64,000 bases of DNA from Flavobacterium sp. ASV13 (GCF_000745775.1 NZ_JQJY01000002.1:124001-188000); one strand, 5' to 3'. Counted from the first letter of the stretch, positions 42,390 through 51,230 are shown. Translations and numbers: made by a program. Notes: generated from the letters alone by a model not told the origin.

Positions 42390-43613
42390 CTACCATTTGG
42401 TTTTTTCGGAGAATCTGGAAACCAACATCGAGCATATTACATCGCCATTGGCATTTAATAAAGTAGCGATTGGATCGACCAAAGTTCCTAAAATCATGGC
42501 AACTGGCAAAGCTTGTTCCATCGGAAAACCGTAAACTGTAATCGCTAAAACTTCTCCAATATAACCTCCGTTTGGAATTCCTCCTTCAACAATCGAAACA
42601 ATTACGGTAATTCCTAAAGCCAAAAGAATGGTTGACGGCTCTGTAAAATCCTTTCCAAACATGGCAAACAAAAAGGTTATTTTTAAGATGGATGACATAC
42701 TTGAACCATCTTTATGCAAAGGCGCTCCAAGCGGAATCACCAAATTACGAACATGCGCCGGAATTCCCATTTTTTGCGCTGCATCAAGATTTGCGGGAAT
42801 CGTGGCAATACTACTGCACGTTCCTATTGCGGTTAACGAAGGCGTAATATTGTTACTCCAAAAAACTTTAAAAGCTCTTTTCCCTCCAGCCACAAGCGCA
42901 TATAAACTAAAAAATAAAAAGAAATAAAAGATGCAAGCTGCATAATAAACGGCCATTGGTTTTGCATAAACGCCAAACAATTGCGGTCCGAAAATACCAA
43001 CCTGATAAGCAAAATATGCTCCCAAACCAATTGGAGCGAATTTCATTATAATATTCAAAAGCTGTTTCATAACCTCGTTTCCTGAATCCAGAAAACTCTT
43101 GAAAGCATTTCCTTTTTCACCAGATTGCAATGTTGCAAAGCCAATTAAAAAAGAAAAAACAATAAGTGCCAGCATACTTTTTCGCGAAAGCAATTCAAAA
43201 AAATCATTTGCTGTAAGCAATTTTGCAATTTGATCTCCAACTGATCCTGATTCAATCTTTTCAAACGGAATTTTAGTAATCGCTATATCCTGATGAATGG
43301 GAAAAAGATAAACGGCAAAAATCATAACAATTGCCGAAATAAGAATTGTGGTGAGAAAAACCAAAATCATTACAACGAATAGTTTTCCTAATTTTTCTGT
43401 CCTTTCCAAATTAGCAATCGAAGAACCGATTGTAAAAAATATAAGTGGAATAATTGCTGTAAAAAGCAAATTCAGAAATATATCACCAAGCGGTTTTATG
43501 ATCAAAACATCTTCTCCAAATACTAATCCGAAAATGCTTCCTACTATAATTCCGCCAAGAAGTAAAAGTATACTGCTATAATTCTGTAAAAAATTGATTT
43601 TTTTAACTTCCAT
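42390..43613 (-). CDS. Dicarboxylate/amino acid:cation symporter
   Basis: A 407-residue secondary transporter of the DAACS family (GltP/DctA fold), with eight helices and two re-entrant loops. Conserved parts include the serine-rich HP1 loop region GTCSSIATIPANLDAAQKMG and PLGAPLHKDGSSMSSILKI in TM7. HP2 is PNGGYIGEVLAITVYGFP, and DPIATLLNANGDVICSMLVS lies in TM8, where the Asp and Asn residues bind sodium and substrate. Glutamate, aspartate or a C4 dicarboxylate are likely substrates. It is encoded upstream of the decarboxylase. Confidence 0.9.
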   Translation of the reverse strand: MEVKKINFLQNYSSILLLLGGIIVGSIFGLVFGEDVLIIKPLGDIFLNLLFTAIIPLIFFTIGSSIANLERTEKLGKLFVVMILVFLTTILISAIVMIFAVYLFPIHQDIAITKIPFEKIESGSVGDQIAKLLTANDFFELLSRKSMLALIVFSFLIGFATLQSGEKGNAFKSFLDSGNEVMKQLLNIIMKFAPIGLGAYFAYQVGIFGPQLFGVYAKPMAVYYAACIFYFFLFFSLYALVAGGKRAFKVFWSNNITPSLTAIGTCSSIATIPANLDAAQKMGIPAHVRNLVIPLGAPLHKDGSSMSSILKITFLFAMFGKDFTEPSTILLALGITVIVSIVEGGIPNGGYIGEVLAITVYGFPMEQALPVAMILGTLVDPIATLLNANGDVICSMLVSRFSEKTKW

Positions 43614-43691
43614 AATTGCTAGGATTATAATTCAGAAAGATTAGTAATAAAGAATGAAAGTACTCAAAAAAAGATTACGAAAATTGATTCG

Positions 43692-44345
43692 TTACTTTTC
43701 CAAAACAATCGTAGTAAAAACCCTATCGGCAAGTTCGCCTGTTTTGCTTTTTACTTGTTCTGTCTGACTTTCAATATAAACAATTTTAAAAGCTGTTTTT
43801 TCAATTAGTTTTTGTGCTTTTTCAGTGTTGTAAAGCTCAAATTCAAATTGAGTGAACGGAAGCTGCTTCATAAAATCTTCCTGAGCAAACGTCAAGCAGA
43901 AATTCCCGTTTGGTTTTAAAACCCTATAAATTTCCGAAAGTAATTCTTCAGGCTTCTGCCAAAAGTAAATTGTATTTACAGTGAAAATTTTATCGAATAA
44001 CTCCTCTTCAAACGGAATCGTATTTCCGTCATAAAGTGAAAAGAAAGCTTGTTTTTGAGAAACAAAATTTCGATTGATCTGGCGTGCTTCCTGAAACATC
44101 AATTCCGACATTTCCAGTCCGTAGTATTTTAGTTTTTCCGCTTGTTCAAACAAAAATTCAACGTGACCTGCGTTCCCGTGCCCCAATTCCAGAATTCTAT
44201 TTTCGTTTGATATATTAAGATTCTGAATCGAATGTTTGGTCATATTGATGTTCGTTTCGTTCATCATATTGCCCATTTCGATTCCTTTTTCTCCCGTTGG
44301 ATGTTTTAATTGAGAGGCTATGGCTTGTAATTCTTCTTGTTTCAT
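43692..44345 (-). CDS. Class I SAM-dependent methyltransferase
   Basis: A 217-residue Rossmann-fold methyltransferase. Motif I is ILELGHGNAGHVEFL, the acidic loop after strand 2 is YYGLEMSE, and motif IV/post-I region is FDKIFTVNTIYFW, followed by EIYRVLKPNGNFCLTF (methyltransf_11 pattern). Small-molecule methylation is likely; the substrate is unknown. It is transcribed in the same direction as the symporter gene, 78 bp upstream of it, but no functional link is evident. Confidence 0.85.
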   Translation of the reverse strand: MKQEELQAIASQLKHPTGEKGIEMGNMMNETNINMTKHSIQNLNISNENRILELGHGNAGHVEFLFEQAEKLKYYGLEMSELMFQEARQINRNFVSQKQAFFSLYDGNTIPFEEELFDKIFTVNTIYFWQKPEELLSEIYRVLKPNGNFCLTFAQEDFMKQLPFTQFEFELYNTEKAQKLIEKTAFKIVYIESQTEQVKSKTGELADRVFTTIVLEK

Positions 44346-44398
44346 GATCTTTAAAGTTAAATTCCAAATTAAAAAAATCCAAATTCCAAGCCTCGTTT

Positions 44399-44425
44399 GT
44401 CATTGCGAGGAACGAAGCAACCTCA
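44399..44425. repeat. Half TGTCA element
   Basis: TGTCATTGCGAGGAACGAAG is a left arm without its partner, directly before a full element. Confidence 0.6.
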
Positions 44426-44448
44426 CTAACGGCTTCAATGTCATTTTT

Positions 44449-44549
44449 GTCATTCCGAGGAACGAGGAATCTCCGCAAGAAACTCGACAAAGATTGGCGA
44501 TTCACTGGATGGAGCTACTTGCGGAGATTCCTCGTTCCTCGGAATGACA
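44449..44549. repeat. TGTCA palindromic element, copy 4
   Basis: The arms TGTCATTCCGAGGAACGAGG / CCTCGTTCCTCGGAATGACA are fully complementary. The interior on the minus strand reads GCCAATCTTTGTCGA. AACTTTGTCAAA follows at 44567. Confidence 0.85.
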
Positions 44550-44577
44550 AACTGTACTCGATCAACTTTGTCAAATC

Positions 44578-45534
44578 TTAAAAAACCTGACTCGCGATCT
44601 GGCGAATATTCTCCGATTTACCCATTGAGTAATAGTGTAAAAACGGAACTCCAGCCGCTTTTAATTCTAATGACTGCTGAATCGCCCATTCAATTCCGAC
44701 TTGTTTGATTTCAGCGTTATTTTTGCATTTGTCAACAGCATCGATTAAATCTTCTGGTAAATCGATTCTGAAAATCTGTGGTAAAACTTGCAAGTGTCTT
44801 TGAACCGCAATTGGTTTAATTCCAGGAATAATCGGAATTGTGATGCCCATTTCTCTTGCTTTTTCTACAAAGGCAAAATATTTCGAGTTGTCAAAAAACA
44901 TCTGTGTTACCACATAATCTGCTCCTGCGTCTACTTTTTCTTTTAATCTTTTTAAATCTGATTGTAAAGAAGGTGATTCTAAATGTTTTTCCGGATAACC
45001 CGCAACTCCAATACAAAAATCAGCTTTGTTATCGATATCCATCACTTCATGCAGATATTTTCCGCAATTCAAATCTTTAATTTGACGAACCAAATCAACT
45101 GCGTAATGATTTCCTCCTGCTTTCGGTACAAAAGATTGTTCATCTTTCATTGCATCCCCGCGAAGTGCCATTACATTGTTGATCCCTAAATAATGACAAT
45201 CAACCAGCATGTACTCGGTTTCTTCTTTAGTGAAACCACCACAAAGTAAATGCGGAACCGTATCTACATTGTATTTATGTTTTATAGAAGCGCAAATTCC
45301 AAGCGTTCCCGGACGCATACGAGTTAACTTTTTATCCAAAAGTCCGTTACCGCGGTCAATGTAAATATATTCTTCACGAGAAGTTGTTACATCAATAAAC
45401 GGCGGATTAAACTCCATTAACGGATCAATATTATCGTATAATTCCTGAATGCTTTTCCCCTTTTGAGGCGGAATAATTTCAAATGAGAATAATGTTTTTC
45501 CTTTGGCGTTTTCTATATGTTCTGTTACTTTCAT
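44578..45534 (-). CDS. metF: 5,10-methylenetetrahydrofolate reductase
   Basis: A flavoenzyme making 5-methyl-THF for methionine synthase. The 318-residue TIM barrel has FSFEIIPPQKG with the catalytic Glu, PFIDVTTSREEY, NVMALRGD (folate/FAD loop), GYPEKH and ADYVVTQMFFDN. It is the last gene of the minus-strand metH operon, 90 bp after the metH C-part. This puts methyl-group supply under the same SAM riboswitch. Confidence 0.94.
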   Translation of the reverse strand: MKVTEHIENAKGKTLFSFEIIPPQKGKSIQELYDNIDPLMEFNPPFIDVTTSREEYIYIDRGNGLLDKKLTRMRPGTLGICASIKHKYNVDTVPHLLCGGFTKEETEYMLVDCHYLGINNVMALRGDAMKDEQSFVPKAGGNHYAVDLVRQIKDLNCGKYLHEVMDIDNKADFCIGVAGYPEKHLESPSLQSDLKRLKEKVDAGADYVVTQMFFDNSKYFAFVEKAREMGITIPIIPGIKPIAVQRHLQVLPQIFRIDLPEDLIDAVDKCKNNAEIKQVGIEWAIQQSLELKAAGVPFLHYYSMGKSENIRQIASQVF

Positions 45535-45546
45535 TCTTTGTTTTTT

Positions 45547-45612
45547 GTTTCAAGTTTTAAGTTTCAAGTTTCAAGTTGCTGTAGAGAACTTGAAACCTGA
45601 AACCTGAAACCA
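45547..45612. repeat. GTTTCAAG / CTTGAAAC word repeat hairpin
   Basis: Four GTTTCAAG-type words (45547-45577) and, after ten bases, AACTTGAAACCTGAAACCTG on the other arm. It would form a hairpin in the metH-metF spacer. Confidence 0.6.
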
Positions 45613-45624
45613 AAATAACTTTTA

Positions 45625-48300
45625 TTAATCTGCTATATTAGGGTTTAACCATTTCATTGCGTAATCCGTTGGAACATTGCGTCGTTTGGCGTAATCTACA
45701 ACCTGATCTTCTTTTATTTTTCCGAGTCCGAAATAGCGGCTTTTTGGGTTTCCGAAATAGTATCCTGAAACCGATGAAGCTGGCCACATCGCCATACTTT
45801 CTGTCAAAGTAACTCCAATTTCTTCCGCTACATTTAAAAGTTTCCAGATTGTTGGTTTTTCCAAGTGGTCTGGACAAGCCGGATAACCTGGAGCCGGACG
45901 AATTCCTTTATAATTTTCTTTAATCAATTCTTCATTGGTCAGAGATTCTTCTGCATCATAACCCCAGAAATCTTTACGTACTTTTTCGTGAAGATATTCG
46001 GCGAAAGCCTCAGCAAAACGATCGGCAAGCGCTTTCACCATAATAGAATTATAATCGTCTAAATTCTTTTCAAATTCTGCTGCCCATTCATCTACGCCAA
46101 AACCGGTAGTTACACAAAAAGCCCCCATATAATCGGTTATTCCGCTTTCTTTTGGCAGAATAAAATCGGCTAAAGCTATGTTCGGGGCACCTTTTGTTTT
46201 TTGTGACTGCTGACGAAGCGTTAAGAATTTCTCCAAAACTTTTCCGTTTTCATCACGCAATTCGATATCATCATCATCAACCTGATTCGCAGGGAAAATT
46301 CCGTAAATACCTTTTGCTTTTAGTTTTTTCTCTTCCAGAATTACTTTAAGCATTGCCTGAGCATCATTAAAAACAGATGTTGCTTGTTCTCCCACAACCT
46401 CATCCGTTAAAATCGCAGGATATTTTCCGTACAATTCCCAAGTCTGAAAAAATGGCGTCCAGTCGATATATGGTACCAAAACATCCAATTCTATTTCGAT
46501 TGTTTGTGCGCCAATTACTTTTGGTTTAGTCGGAGTATATTCAGACCAATCTAATGGTAATTTGTTTTTACGGGCATCTTCAATCGTCAGGAAATTTTTA
46601 TCTCTTGAACGATTTAAGAATGTTTCTCTAAAAGAATCATATTCTGCACGAATATCTGCCGCATATATTTTTCGGTTATGATCCAACAGGTTTCCTGCAA
46701 CAGTAACGGCTCTTGAAGCATCGTTTACGTGAATTACAGTTTCTCTGTATTGAGGCGCAATTTTCACGGCTGTATGCGCGCGCGAAGTCGTTGCCCCACC
46801 AATCATAATCGGGATTTTAATATCTTGTTTGTCTAATTCTTTGGCTAAATAAACCATTTCGTCAAGCGAAGGCGTGATCAATCCGCTTAATCCAATAATG
46901 TCTACATTATGTTCAATCGCCGCCGAAATAATTTTTTCCGGAGGCACCATAACACCAAGATCTACAATCTCGTAATTATTACAAGCCAAAACCACCGAAA
47001 CGATGTTTTTACCAATATCGTGAACGTCACCTTTTACAGTCGCCATCAGGATTTTTCCGTTTCCTTGTTTGTCTCCGGCTTGTTTGCTCGCTTCAATAAA
47101 AGGCAGTAAATAAGCCACCGCTTTTTTCATTACACGTGCCGATTTTACTACTTGAGGTAAGAACATTTTTCCGCTTCCGAATAAATCTCCTACGACATTC
47201 ATTCCCGTCATCAAATTGATCTCGATAACTTCAATTGGTTTTGCTGCAGCCAAACGAGCTTCTTCTACATCTTCTTCAATAAAAGCATCAATTCCTTTTA
47301 CCAATGAATGTGTAATACGCTCCTGAACCGTTCCAAAACGCCATTCTTGAACTACTTTTTCATCGCTTTTTGCTTCGCCTTTTACGTTCTCTGCAAAATC
47401 TAAAAGTCGTTCTGTAGCATCGTCGCGTCTATCTAAAATTACGTCTTCAACGTGTTCTAATAAGTCTTTCGGAATATCATCGTAAATCGTCAACATTTCA
47501 GGATTAACGATTCCCATCGTCATTCCGTTTTTAATTGCGTGGTATAAAAACACCGAGTGCATGGCTTCACGAACCGTATCGTTTCCTCTAAAAGAAAACG
47601 AAACGTTACTCACTCCACCACTGATATGCGCGTGAGGAAGATTCTCGCGAACCCATTTTGTTCCTCTAAAAAAGTCCAAAGCGTTCAACCTATGTTCTTC
47701 CATTCCCGTTGCAACCGGGAAAATATTTAAATCGAAAATAATATCCTGAGGAGGGAATCCTACTTTGTTCACCAAAATATCATAAGAACGCTGACAAATC
47801 TCCACTCGACGATCGTAATTATCGGCCTGACCTACTTCGTCAAATGCCATAATAATTGCAGCCGCGCCGTAACGTTTGATCAATTTAGCGTGATGAATAA
47901 AAGCTTCTTCTCCTTCCTTTAACGAAATCGAGTTTACAACGCTTTTTCCTTGTACTACTTTCAGACCGGCTTCAATGATTTCCCATTTCGAACTGTCAAT
48001 CATAATTGGCACTCGCGAAATATCGGGTTCTGCAGCAATTAAATTCAAAAATTTAGTCATTGCAGTAACACCGTCAAGCATTCCTTCATCCATATTAATA
48101 TCGATGATCTGTGCTCCTCCTTCTACTTGTTGTCTTGCAATATCAAGCGCCTCGTCATATTTCTCTTCCTTGATTAATCTTAGGAATTTTCTTGAACCCG
48201 TTACGTTTGTACGCTCACCAACATTCACGAAAACACTTTCGGGCGTAATAATCAACGGTTCTAATCCTGATAATACAAGGTCTCTTCTTTTTTCTGTCAT
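45625..48300 (-). CDS. metH: Methionine synthase, folate/cobalamin/activation part
   Basis: An 891-residue C-terminal part of cobalamin-dependent methionine synthase. In order: the pterin-binding (methyl-THF) domain from [13 protein letters not shown] to about residue 300; the cobalamin-binding cap and Rossmann domain with the B12 His motif [11 protein letters not shown] near residues 420-430; and the SAM-binding activation domain with [15 protein letters not shown]. The Hcy-binding domain is missing here but encoded separately at 49506-50510. The two lengths (334 + 891) add to that of the single-chain E. coli MetH, so this is a natural split and not a truncation. Confidence 0.95.
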   Translation of the reverse strand: MTEKRRDLVLSGLEPLIITPESVFVNVGERTNVTGSRKFLRLIKEEKYDEALDIARQQVEGGAQIIDINMDEGMLDGVTAMTKFLNLIAAEPDISRVPIMIDSSKWEIIEAGLKVVQGKSVVNSISLKEGEEAFIHHAKLIKRYGAAAIIMAFDEVGQADNYDRRVEICQRSYDILVNKVGFPPQDIIFDLNIFPVATGMEEHRLNALDFFRGTKWVRENLPHAHISGGVSNVSFSFRGNDTVREAMHSVFLYHAIKNGMTMGIVNPEMLTIYDDIPKDLLEHVEDVILDRRDDATERLLDFAENVKGEAKSDEKVVQEWRFGTVQERITHSLVKGIDAFIEEDVEEARLAAAKPIEVIEINLMTGMNVVGDLFGSGKMFLPQVVKSARVMKKAVAYLLPFIEASKQAGDKQGNGKILMATVKGDVHDIGKNIVSVVLACNNYEIVDLGVMVPPEKIISAAIEHNVDIIGLSGLITPSLDEMVYLAKELDKQDIKIPIMIGGATTSRAHTAVKIAPQYRETVIHVNDASRAVTVAGNLLDHNRKIYAADIRAEYDSFRETFLNRSRDKNFLTIEDARKNKLPLDWSEYTPTKPKVIGAQTIEIELDVLVPYIDWTPFFQTWELYGKYPAILTDEVVGEQATSVFNDAQAMLKVILEEKKLKAKGIYGIFPANQVDDDDIELRDENGKVLEKFLTLRQQSQKTKGAPNIALADFILPKESGITDYMGAFCVTTGFGVDEWAAEFEKNLDDYNSIMVKALADRFAEAFAEYLHEKVRKDFWGYDAEESLTNEELIKENYKGIRPAPGYPACPDHLEKPTIWKLLNVAEEIGVTLTESMAMWPASSVSGYYFGNPKSRYFGLGKIKEDQVVDYAKRRNVPTDYAMKWLNPNIAD

Positions 48301-48310
48301 TTCTTTTTAA

Positions 48311-48345
48311 AGTTACTAAGGCCCTAAGATTCTAAGGTTCTAAGT
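48311..48345. repeat. CTAAG word repeat
   Basis: Four words of the type TTCTAAG in tandem, before the metH C-part. Further on, GCGAGGTTTTTAAAACCTTG (48372) resembles the palindrome at 50586. Confidence 0.5.
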
Positions 48346-48440
48346 TTTTTTAATTCTATCTTCTTTCCTGCGAGGTTTTTAAAACCTTGTAGGTATATTC
48401 GTTTTCAATATTTTAATTTGGGCGTGATTCGCCGCGGCGA

Positions 48441-48507
48441 ACCGGGCTATCCGTTACAAGTCCTCGCTCTTCCTTCGTCAGGCTGTGGGCTTTTCACTTC
48501 TATCCCT
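48441..48507 (-). repeat. AGCCCCGAT/AGCGGGA element, copy 4 (variant)
   Basis: On the minus strand GGATAGAAGTGAAAAGCCC leads, after a variable middle, to GGACTTGTAACGGATAGCCC. The ends match the other copies in part; the middle is longer in GC and its hairpin is less clear. It lies 27 bp after the FRG gene. Confidence 0.65.
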
Positions 48508-48533
48508 CACGCGAACTCGGTTTCATAAGACAA

Positions 48534-49454
48534 TTATATCTTCTCTAAATAGTCAGTATAATATTTTTCTTGAATAGATTTACAATTACTACTTAAACCT
48601 GGATAAACGCTTTCTTCTGAAATACCTAACCATTTTAATTCTTTTTTAATATCACTTTTTTTACTTCCATCTATAACAATGCTTTTTAAGAAGTGACGTT
48701 TATTCGGATTGTTAAACAAGCCATCTATCTCATTTCCAAAAATAGTAAAACACGATTTTTGTTCTTTCATTCTTTCGTCAAACAAATAAGGATATATTGC
48801 TAAAGGAAAAGCCTTTTTATTAAGCTCAAAATCCATTTTTAAATACATTCTACAAAATTCATCTATATCAAATTTTTTATCTTCATCAAACAAACTTTTC
48901 TTTTTTGAAGTTTGAGGAAAATAAATCATAGTCGAATTAATGTTTGCATACTTTTTATATGTCAATCTATTTAAATGATGAGGATCTAAAATCCATATTT
49001 TAGCATCTTCCTTTTTAGTATTATCTTTTATCGCAAAATATATTGCTATTAAAGCACTTTCTGTCCAATCTAACAATCGAGTCTTTAGACCATAGTGTTG
49101 CATTAAAAAATAATTATTCCAATCATTATTTTCAATTCTATTTTGATTTAAAAACATCATTGAATTTCTTGAAAACTCAGCCTTTAGATTATCCTCAATA
49201 TCTTTCGTGTTTTTATAAACCTTTTCGTAATCACTTTCTTCAACACGACCATAGCATCGATATGCATTTGGAAGTAATGGAGTAAATGGCACTGCATTAA
49301 AACTATCTTCTAAAGGAACTTTACTTTCTAAAGGAATAAAGTCTCTTTCTGCTCTAAACCATAAGTTTTGTATATCTCCCTCACGGGTTAGTGATTTGAA
49401 TTCATTTTTAATTAATTCTATTATTTCAGAAAGACTTTCAGCTTTTTTATCCAT
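48534..49454 (-). CDS. FRG domain-containing protein
   Basis: A 306-residue protein with an FRG domain. It has WFRAERDFIP at about residue 27 (the FRG/FRA position), then after about 100 residues the strongest family signature, LMQHYGLKTRLLDWTESALIAIYFAI. There is no signal peptide or membrane helix. The biochemical role of FRG domains is not established. The gene is strikingly AT-rich, even for this genome, and Lys/Asn/Ile-rich, unlike its neighbours. It sits between the two halves of the split metH on the same strand, so it is probably co-transcribed under the SAM riboswitch. It looks like a later insertion. Confidence 0.82.
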   Translation of the reverse strand: MDKKAESLSEIIELIKNEFKSLTREGDIQNLWFRAERDFIPLESKVPLEDSFNAVPFTPLLPNAYRCYGRVEESDYEKVYKNTKDIEDNLKAEFSRNSMMFLNQNRIENNDWNNYFLMQHYGLKTRLLDWTESALIAIYFAIKDNTKKEDAKIWILDPHHLNRLTYKKYANINSTMIYFPQTSKKKSLFDEDKKFDIDEFCRMYLKMDFELNKKAFPLAIYPYLFDERMKEQKSCFTIFGNEIDGLFNNPNKRHFLKSIVIDGSKKSDIKKELKWLGISEESVYPGLSSNCKSIQEKYYTDYLEKI

Positions 49455-49505
49455 TTTACTTTAATAAACAATAATTAATTATTTATGGTTCAAATATTAT
49501 TTATT

Positions 49506-50510
49506 TTAAACCAACACAGGCGCAACACGTGGCTTATAATCCTTCGCAACCTCAGCCATTAATCGAATATGATCTGGAGTTGTTCCGCAACATCCACCGA
49601 TAATATTAATTAAATTATCCTCTAAATATTCTTTAATGAAGGCCTGAGTTTGTTCTGGCGTTTCATCGTATTGTCCGAAAGCGTTTGGCAATCCTGCGTT
49701 AGGATGCGCTGAAACATTAAAACTTGTATTATGCGCTAATGTCTTTAAATACGGTTTCAACAAATCGGCTCCAAGAGCGCAATTGAATCCTACACTTAAT
49801 AACGGAATATGTGAAACGGATATTAAAAATGCTTCAACTGTTTGTCCTGAAAGTGTTCTTCCTGAAGCATCTGTAATCGTTCCTGAAACCATGATTGGAA
49901 TATCAAGATTGCGTTCTTCTTTTACTTCTTCAATTGCAAAAAGCGCAGCTTTTGCATTTAGTGTATCAAAAATTGTTTCTACTAAAAGTAAATCGCAACC
50001 GCCATCCATTAAAGCTTCTGCTTGTTGTTTGTAGGCAATTCGTAAATCGTCAAACGTTACGGCTCTGTAACCCGGATCGTTTACATCTGGCGACATGCTT
50101 GCTGTACGGTTTGTCGGTCCGATTGAACCGGCTACGAAACGTGGTTTTTCTGGATTTTTAGCAGTAAACTCATCAGCTACTTGTCTTGCAATTTTTGCCG
50201 ATTCGTAGTTTAATTCGTAAACCAAATCTTCCATGTGATAATCGGCCATACCGATTGTAGTTCCTGAGAAAGTGTTGGTTTCTACGATGTCGGCTCCAGC
50301 TTCATAATAAGCGGCGTGCACATCGCGAATCGCTTGTGGTTGTGTTAGGGATAATAAATCGTTGTTTCCTTTTAATGGATGCGGAAAATCTTTGAAACGC
50401 TCTCCTCTAAAATCTTCTTCTGAGAAGTTATAGCGCTGTAACATTGTTCCCATTGCTCCGTCAAGGATTAGGATATTTTTTTTTATTGCTTCTTGTATCG
50501 TAATTGCCAT
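49506..50510 (-). CDS. Methionine synthase, homocysteine-binding part
   Basis: A 334-residue homocysteine S-methyltransferase domain, equivalent to the N-terminal barrel of MetH. Signatures are [15 protein letters not shown], the zinc ligand Cys in VGFNCALGA and the Cys pair in [13 protein letters not shown]. It works with the folate/cobalamin part encoded downstream at 45625-48300. It is the first gene of the operon, with a leader of about 470 nt that carries the SAM-I riboswitch. A free-standing BHMT-like enzyme is less likely given the neighbours. Confidence 0.92.
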   Translation of the reverse strand: MAITIQEAIKKNILILDGAMGTMLQRYNFSEEDFRGERFKDFPHPLKGNNDLLSLTQPQAIRDVHAAYYEAGADIVETNTFSGTTIGMADYHMEDLVYELNYESAKIARQVADEFTAKNPEKPRFVAGSIGPTNRTASMSPDVNDPGYRAVTFDDLRIAYKQQAEALMDGGCDLLLVETIFDTLNAKAALFAIEEVKEERNLDIPIMVSGTITDASGRTLSGQTVEAFLISVSHIPLLSVGFNCALGADLLKPYLKTLAHNTSFNVSAHPNAGLPNAFGQYDETPEQTQAFIKEYLEDNLINIIGGCCGTTPDHIRLMAEVAKDYKPRVAPVLV

Positions 50511-50525
50511 ATTCTTTTGTTTTAG

Positions 50526-50560
50526 CTTCTAAGACGCTAAGGTTCTAAGATGCTAAGTTT
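50526..50560. repeat. CTAAG word repeat in the met leader
   Basis: GCTTCTAAGACGCTAAGGTT and two more words of the same type. Confidence 0.5.
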
Positions 50561-50584
50561 TTTTTATTATGATTGTGAAGTTTA

Positions 50585-50618
50585 AACCTAACAGGTTTTT
50601 AAAACCTGTTAGGTTTGC
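50585..50618. repeat. AACCTAACAGGT palindrome
   Basis: AAACCTAACAGGTTTT and AAAACCTGTTAGGTTT form a perfect hairpin in the leader of the met operon. A degenerate copy is at 48368. Confidence 0.7.
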
Positions 50619-50670
50619 TTCGGATATTTTTTTTTCACATTAATTCCAAAAACACACTATTGCTGGCTAA

Positions 50671-50747
50671 TTAGCCCCGATTGAAGTGGAAATTATTTTG
50701 CTTTTTCCTTTAAAAAGCAAAATGATTGCAACGTAAAGCGGGAACTA
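50671..50747 (+). repeat. AGCCCCGAT/AGCGGGA element, copy 3
   Basis: TTAGCCCCGATTGAAGTGGA leads into the 12-bp hairpin ATTTTGCTTTTT (50695-50706) / AAAAAGCAAAAT (50712-50723). Then GATTGCAACGTAAAGCGGGA ends the element. It is antisense to the met operon leader, between riboswitch and gene. Confidence 0.8.
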
Positions 50748-50850
50748 TTGCTTGCAAAAATGCGCCAATGATTCGCTCCTGATACAGAATCTGTTTCAGT
50801 AAATATTGTATGTTGTCTGGAAAAGTTGAGGAAATACTTGATGTATTTGT

Positions 50851-50961
50851 GTTATCTATCTTAAATACTATGAACTAGTATAAAGTAGAATTTAGCACCT
50901 TCTTTATGATAAAGGGTTGCTAAGGTTTCATCGGGTCTATCCCTCCGCCTTTCGTGATAAC
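50851..50961 (-). promoter_or_regulatory. SAM-I riboswitch (S-box)
   Basis: On the minus strand, P1 is closed by GTTATC (50961-50956) and GATAAC (50856-50851). The 5' part carries the conserved core CGAAAGGCGGAGGGA, then GACCCGATGAAACC and GCAACC, in the order and spacing of SAM-I aptamers. The rest, through AAGGTGCTAAATTC, matches the usual P4/J4-1 side. It should sense S-adenosylmethionine and switch off the metH-FRG-metH-metF operon. I do not see a simple terminator right after P1, so the expression platform is unclear. Confidence 0.9.
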
Positions 50962-50984
50962 TGACAATAATTTTAAGAACAGTG

Positions 50985-51016
50985 CAAAGGTATGAAATAG
51001 GCTTTCGATTTGCAAA
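50985..51016 (-). promoter_or_regulatory. Promoter of the met operon
   Basis: On the minus strand, TTTG (51016-51013), 20 nt, then TACCTTTG (50992-50985). It is an excellent Bacteroidota promoter, and transcription would start about 15-20 nt before the riboswitch. Confidence 0.8.
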
Positions 51017-51027
51017 TGTTTTTTTTG

Positions 51028-51058
51028 TAAGGTTCTGAGGTACTTAGGTGCTAAGGTT
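51028..51058. repeat. CTAAG word repeat
   Basis: AAGGTTCTGAGGTACTTAGG and one more word of this type, upstream of the met promoter. Confidence 0.4.
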
Positions 51059-51074
51059 TTATCTTTTGTGTGAT

Positions 51075-51215
51075 TTAGCTCCGGAGGAGCATAATATTTA
51101 TAGAAAAACGACGAGCACAACACAAAAGCTCCAGCGGAGCGATATATTTCGCTCCGCTGGAGCTCTTTTGCAAACGAATAATTTCTTTTCTATAAATATT
51201 TGATCCCTCTGGGAT
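51075..51215. repeat. Nested palindromic element around GCTCCGCTGGAGC
   Basis: Outer arms: TAATATTTATAGAAAA (51092-51107) and TTTTCTATAAATATT (51186-51200). Inner arms: AAAAGCTCCAGCGGAGCGA (51124-51142) and TCGCTCCGCTGGAGCTCTTTT (51149-51169). The flanks carry related GCTCCGGAGGAGC and GATCCCTCTGGGATT hairpins. The 50511-51304 gap thus holds leader, riboswitch, promoter, repeats and a terminator; no protein gene is seen. Confidence 0.75.
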
Positions 51216-51230
51216 TCTTCGTGATGAATA

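Noticed and set aside
45547..45612. CRISPR-like array from repeated GTTTCAAG words
   Set aside because: There are no unique spacers of constant length, words are 7-8 bases and vary, and no cas gene is in the window.
45625..50510. metH broken by insertion of another gene (pseudogene)
   Set aside because: Each half begins and ends at a natural domain border, has its own start codon and keeps all catalytic motifs, and split MetH is known in Bacteroidota. Only the FRG gene between them is unusual.
50511..50850. Cobalamin riboswitch before metH
   Set aside because: No B12-box-like block (GCCACTG type) is present; the aptamer seen is SAM-I.
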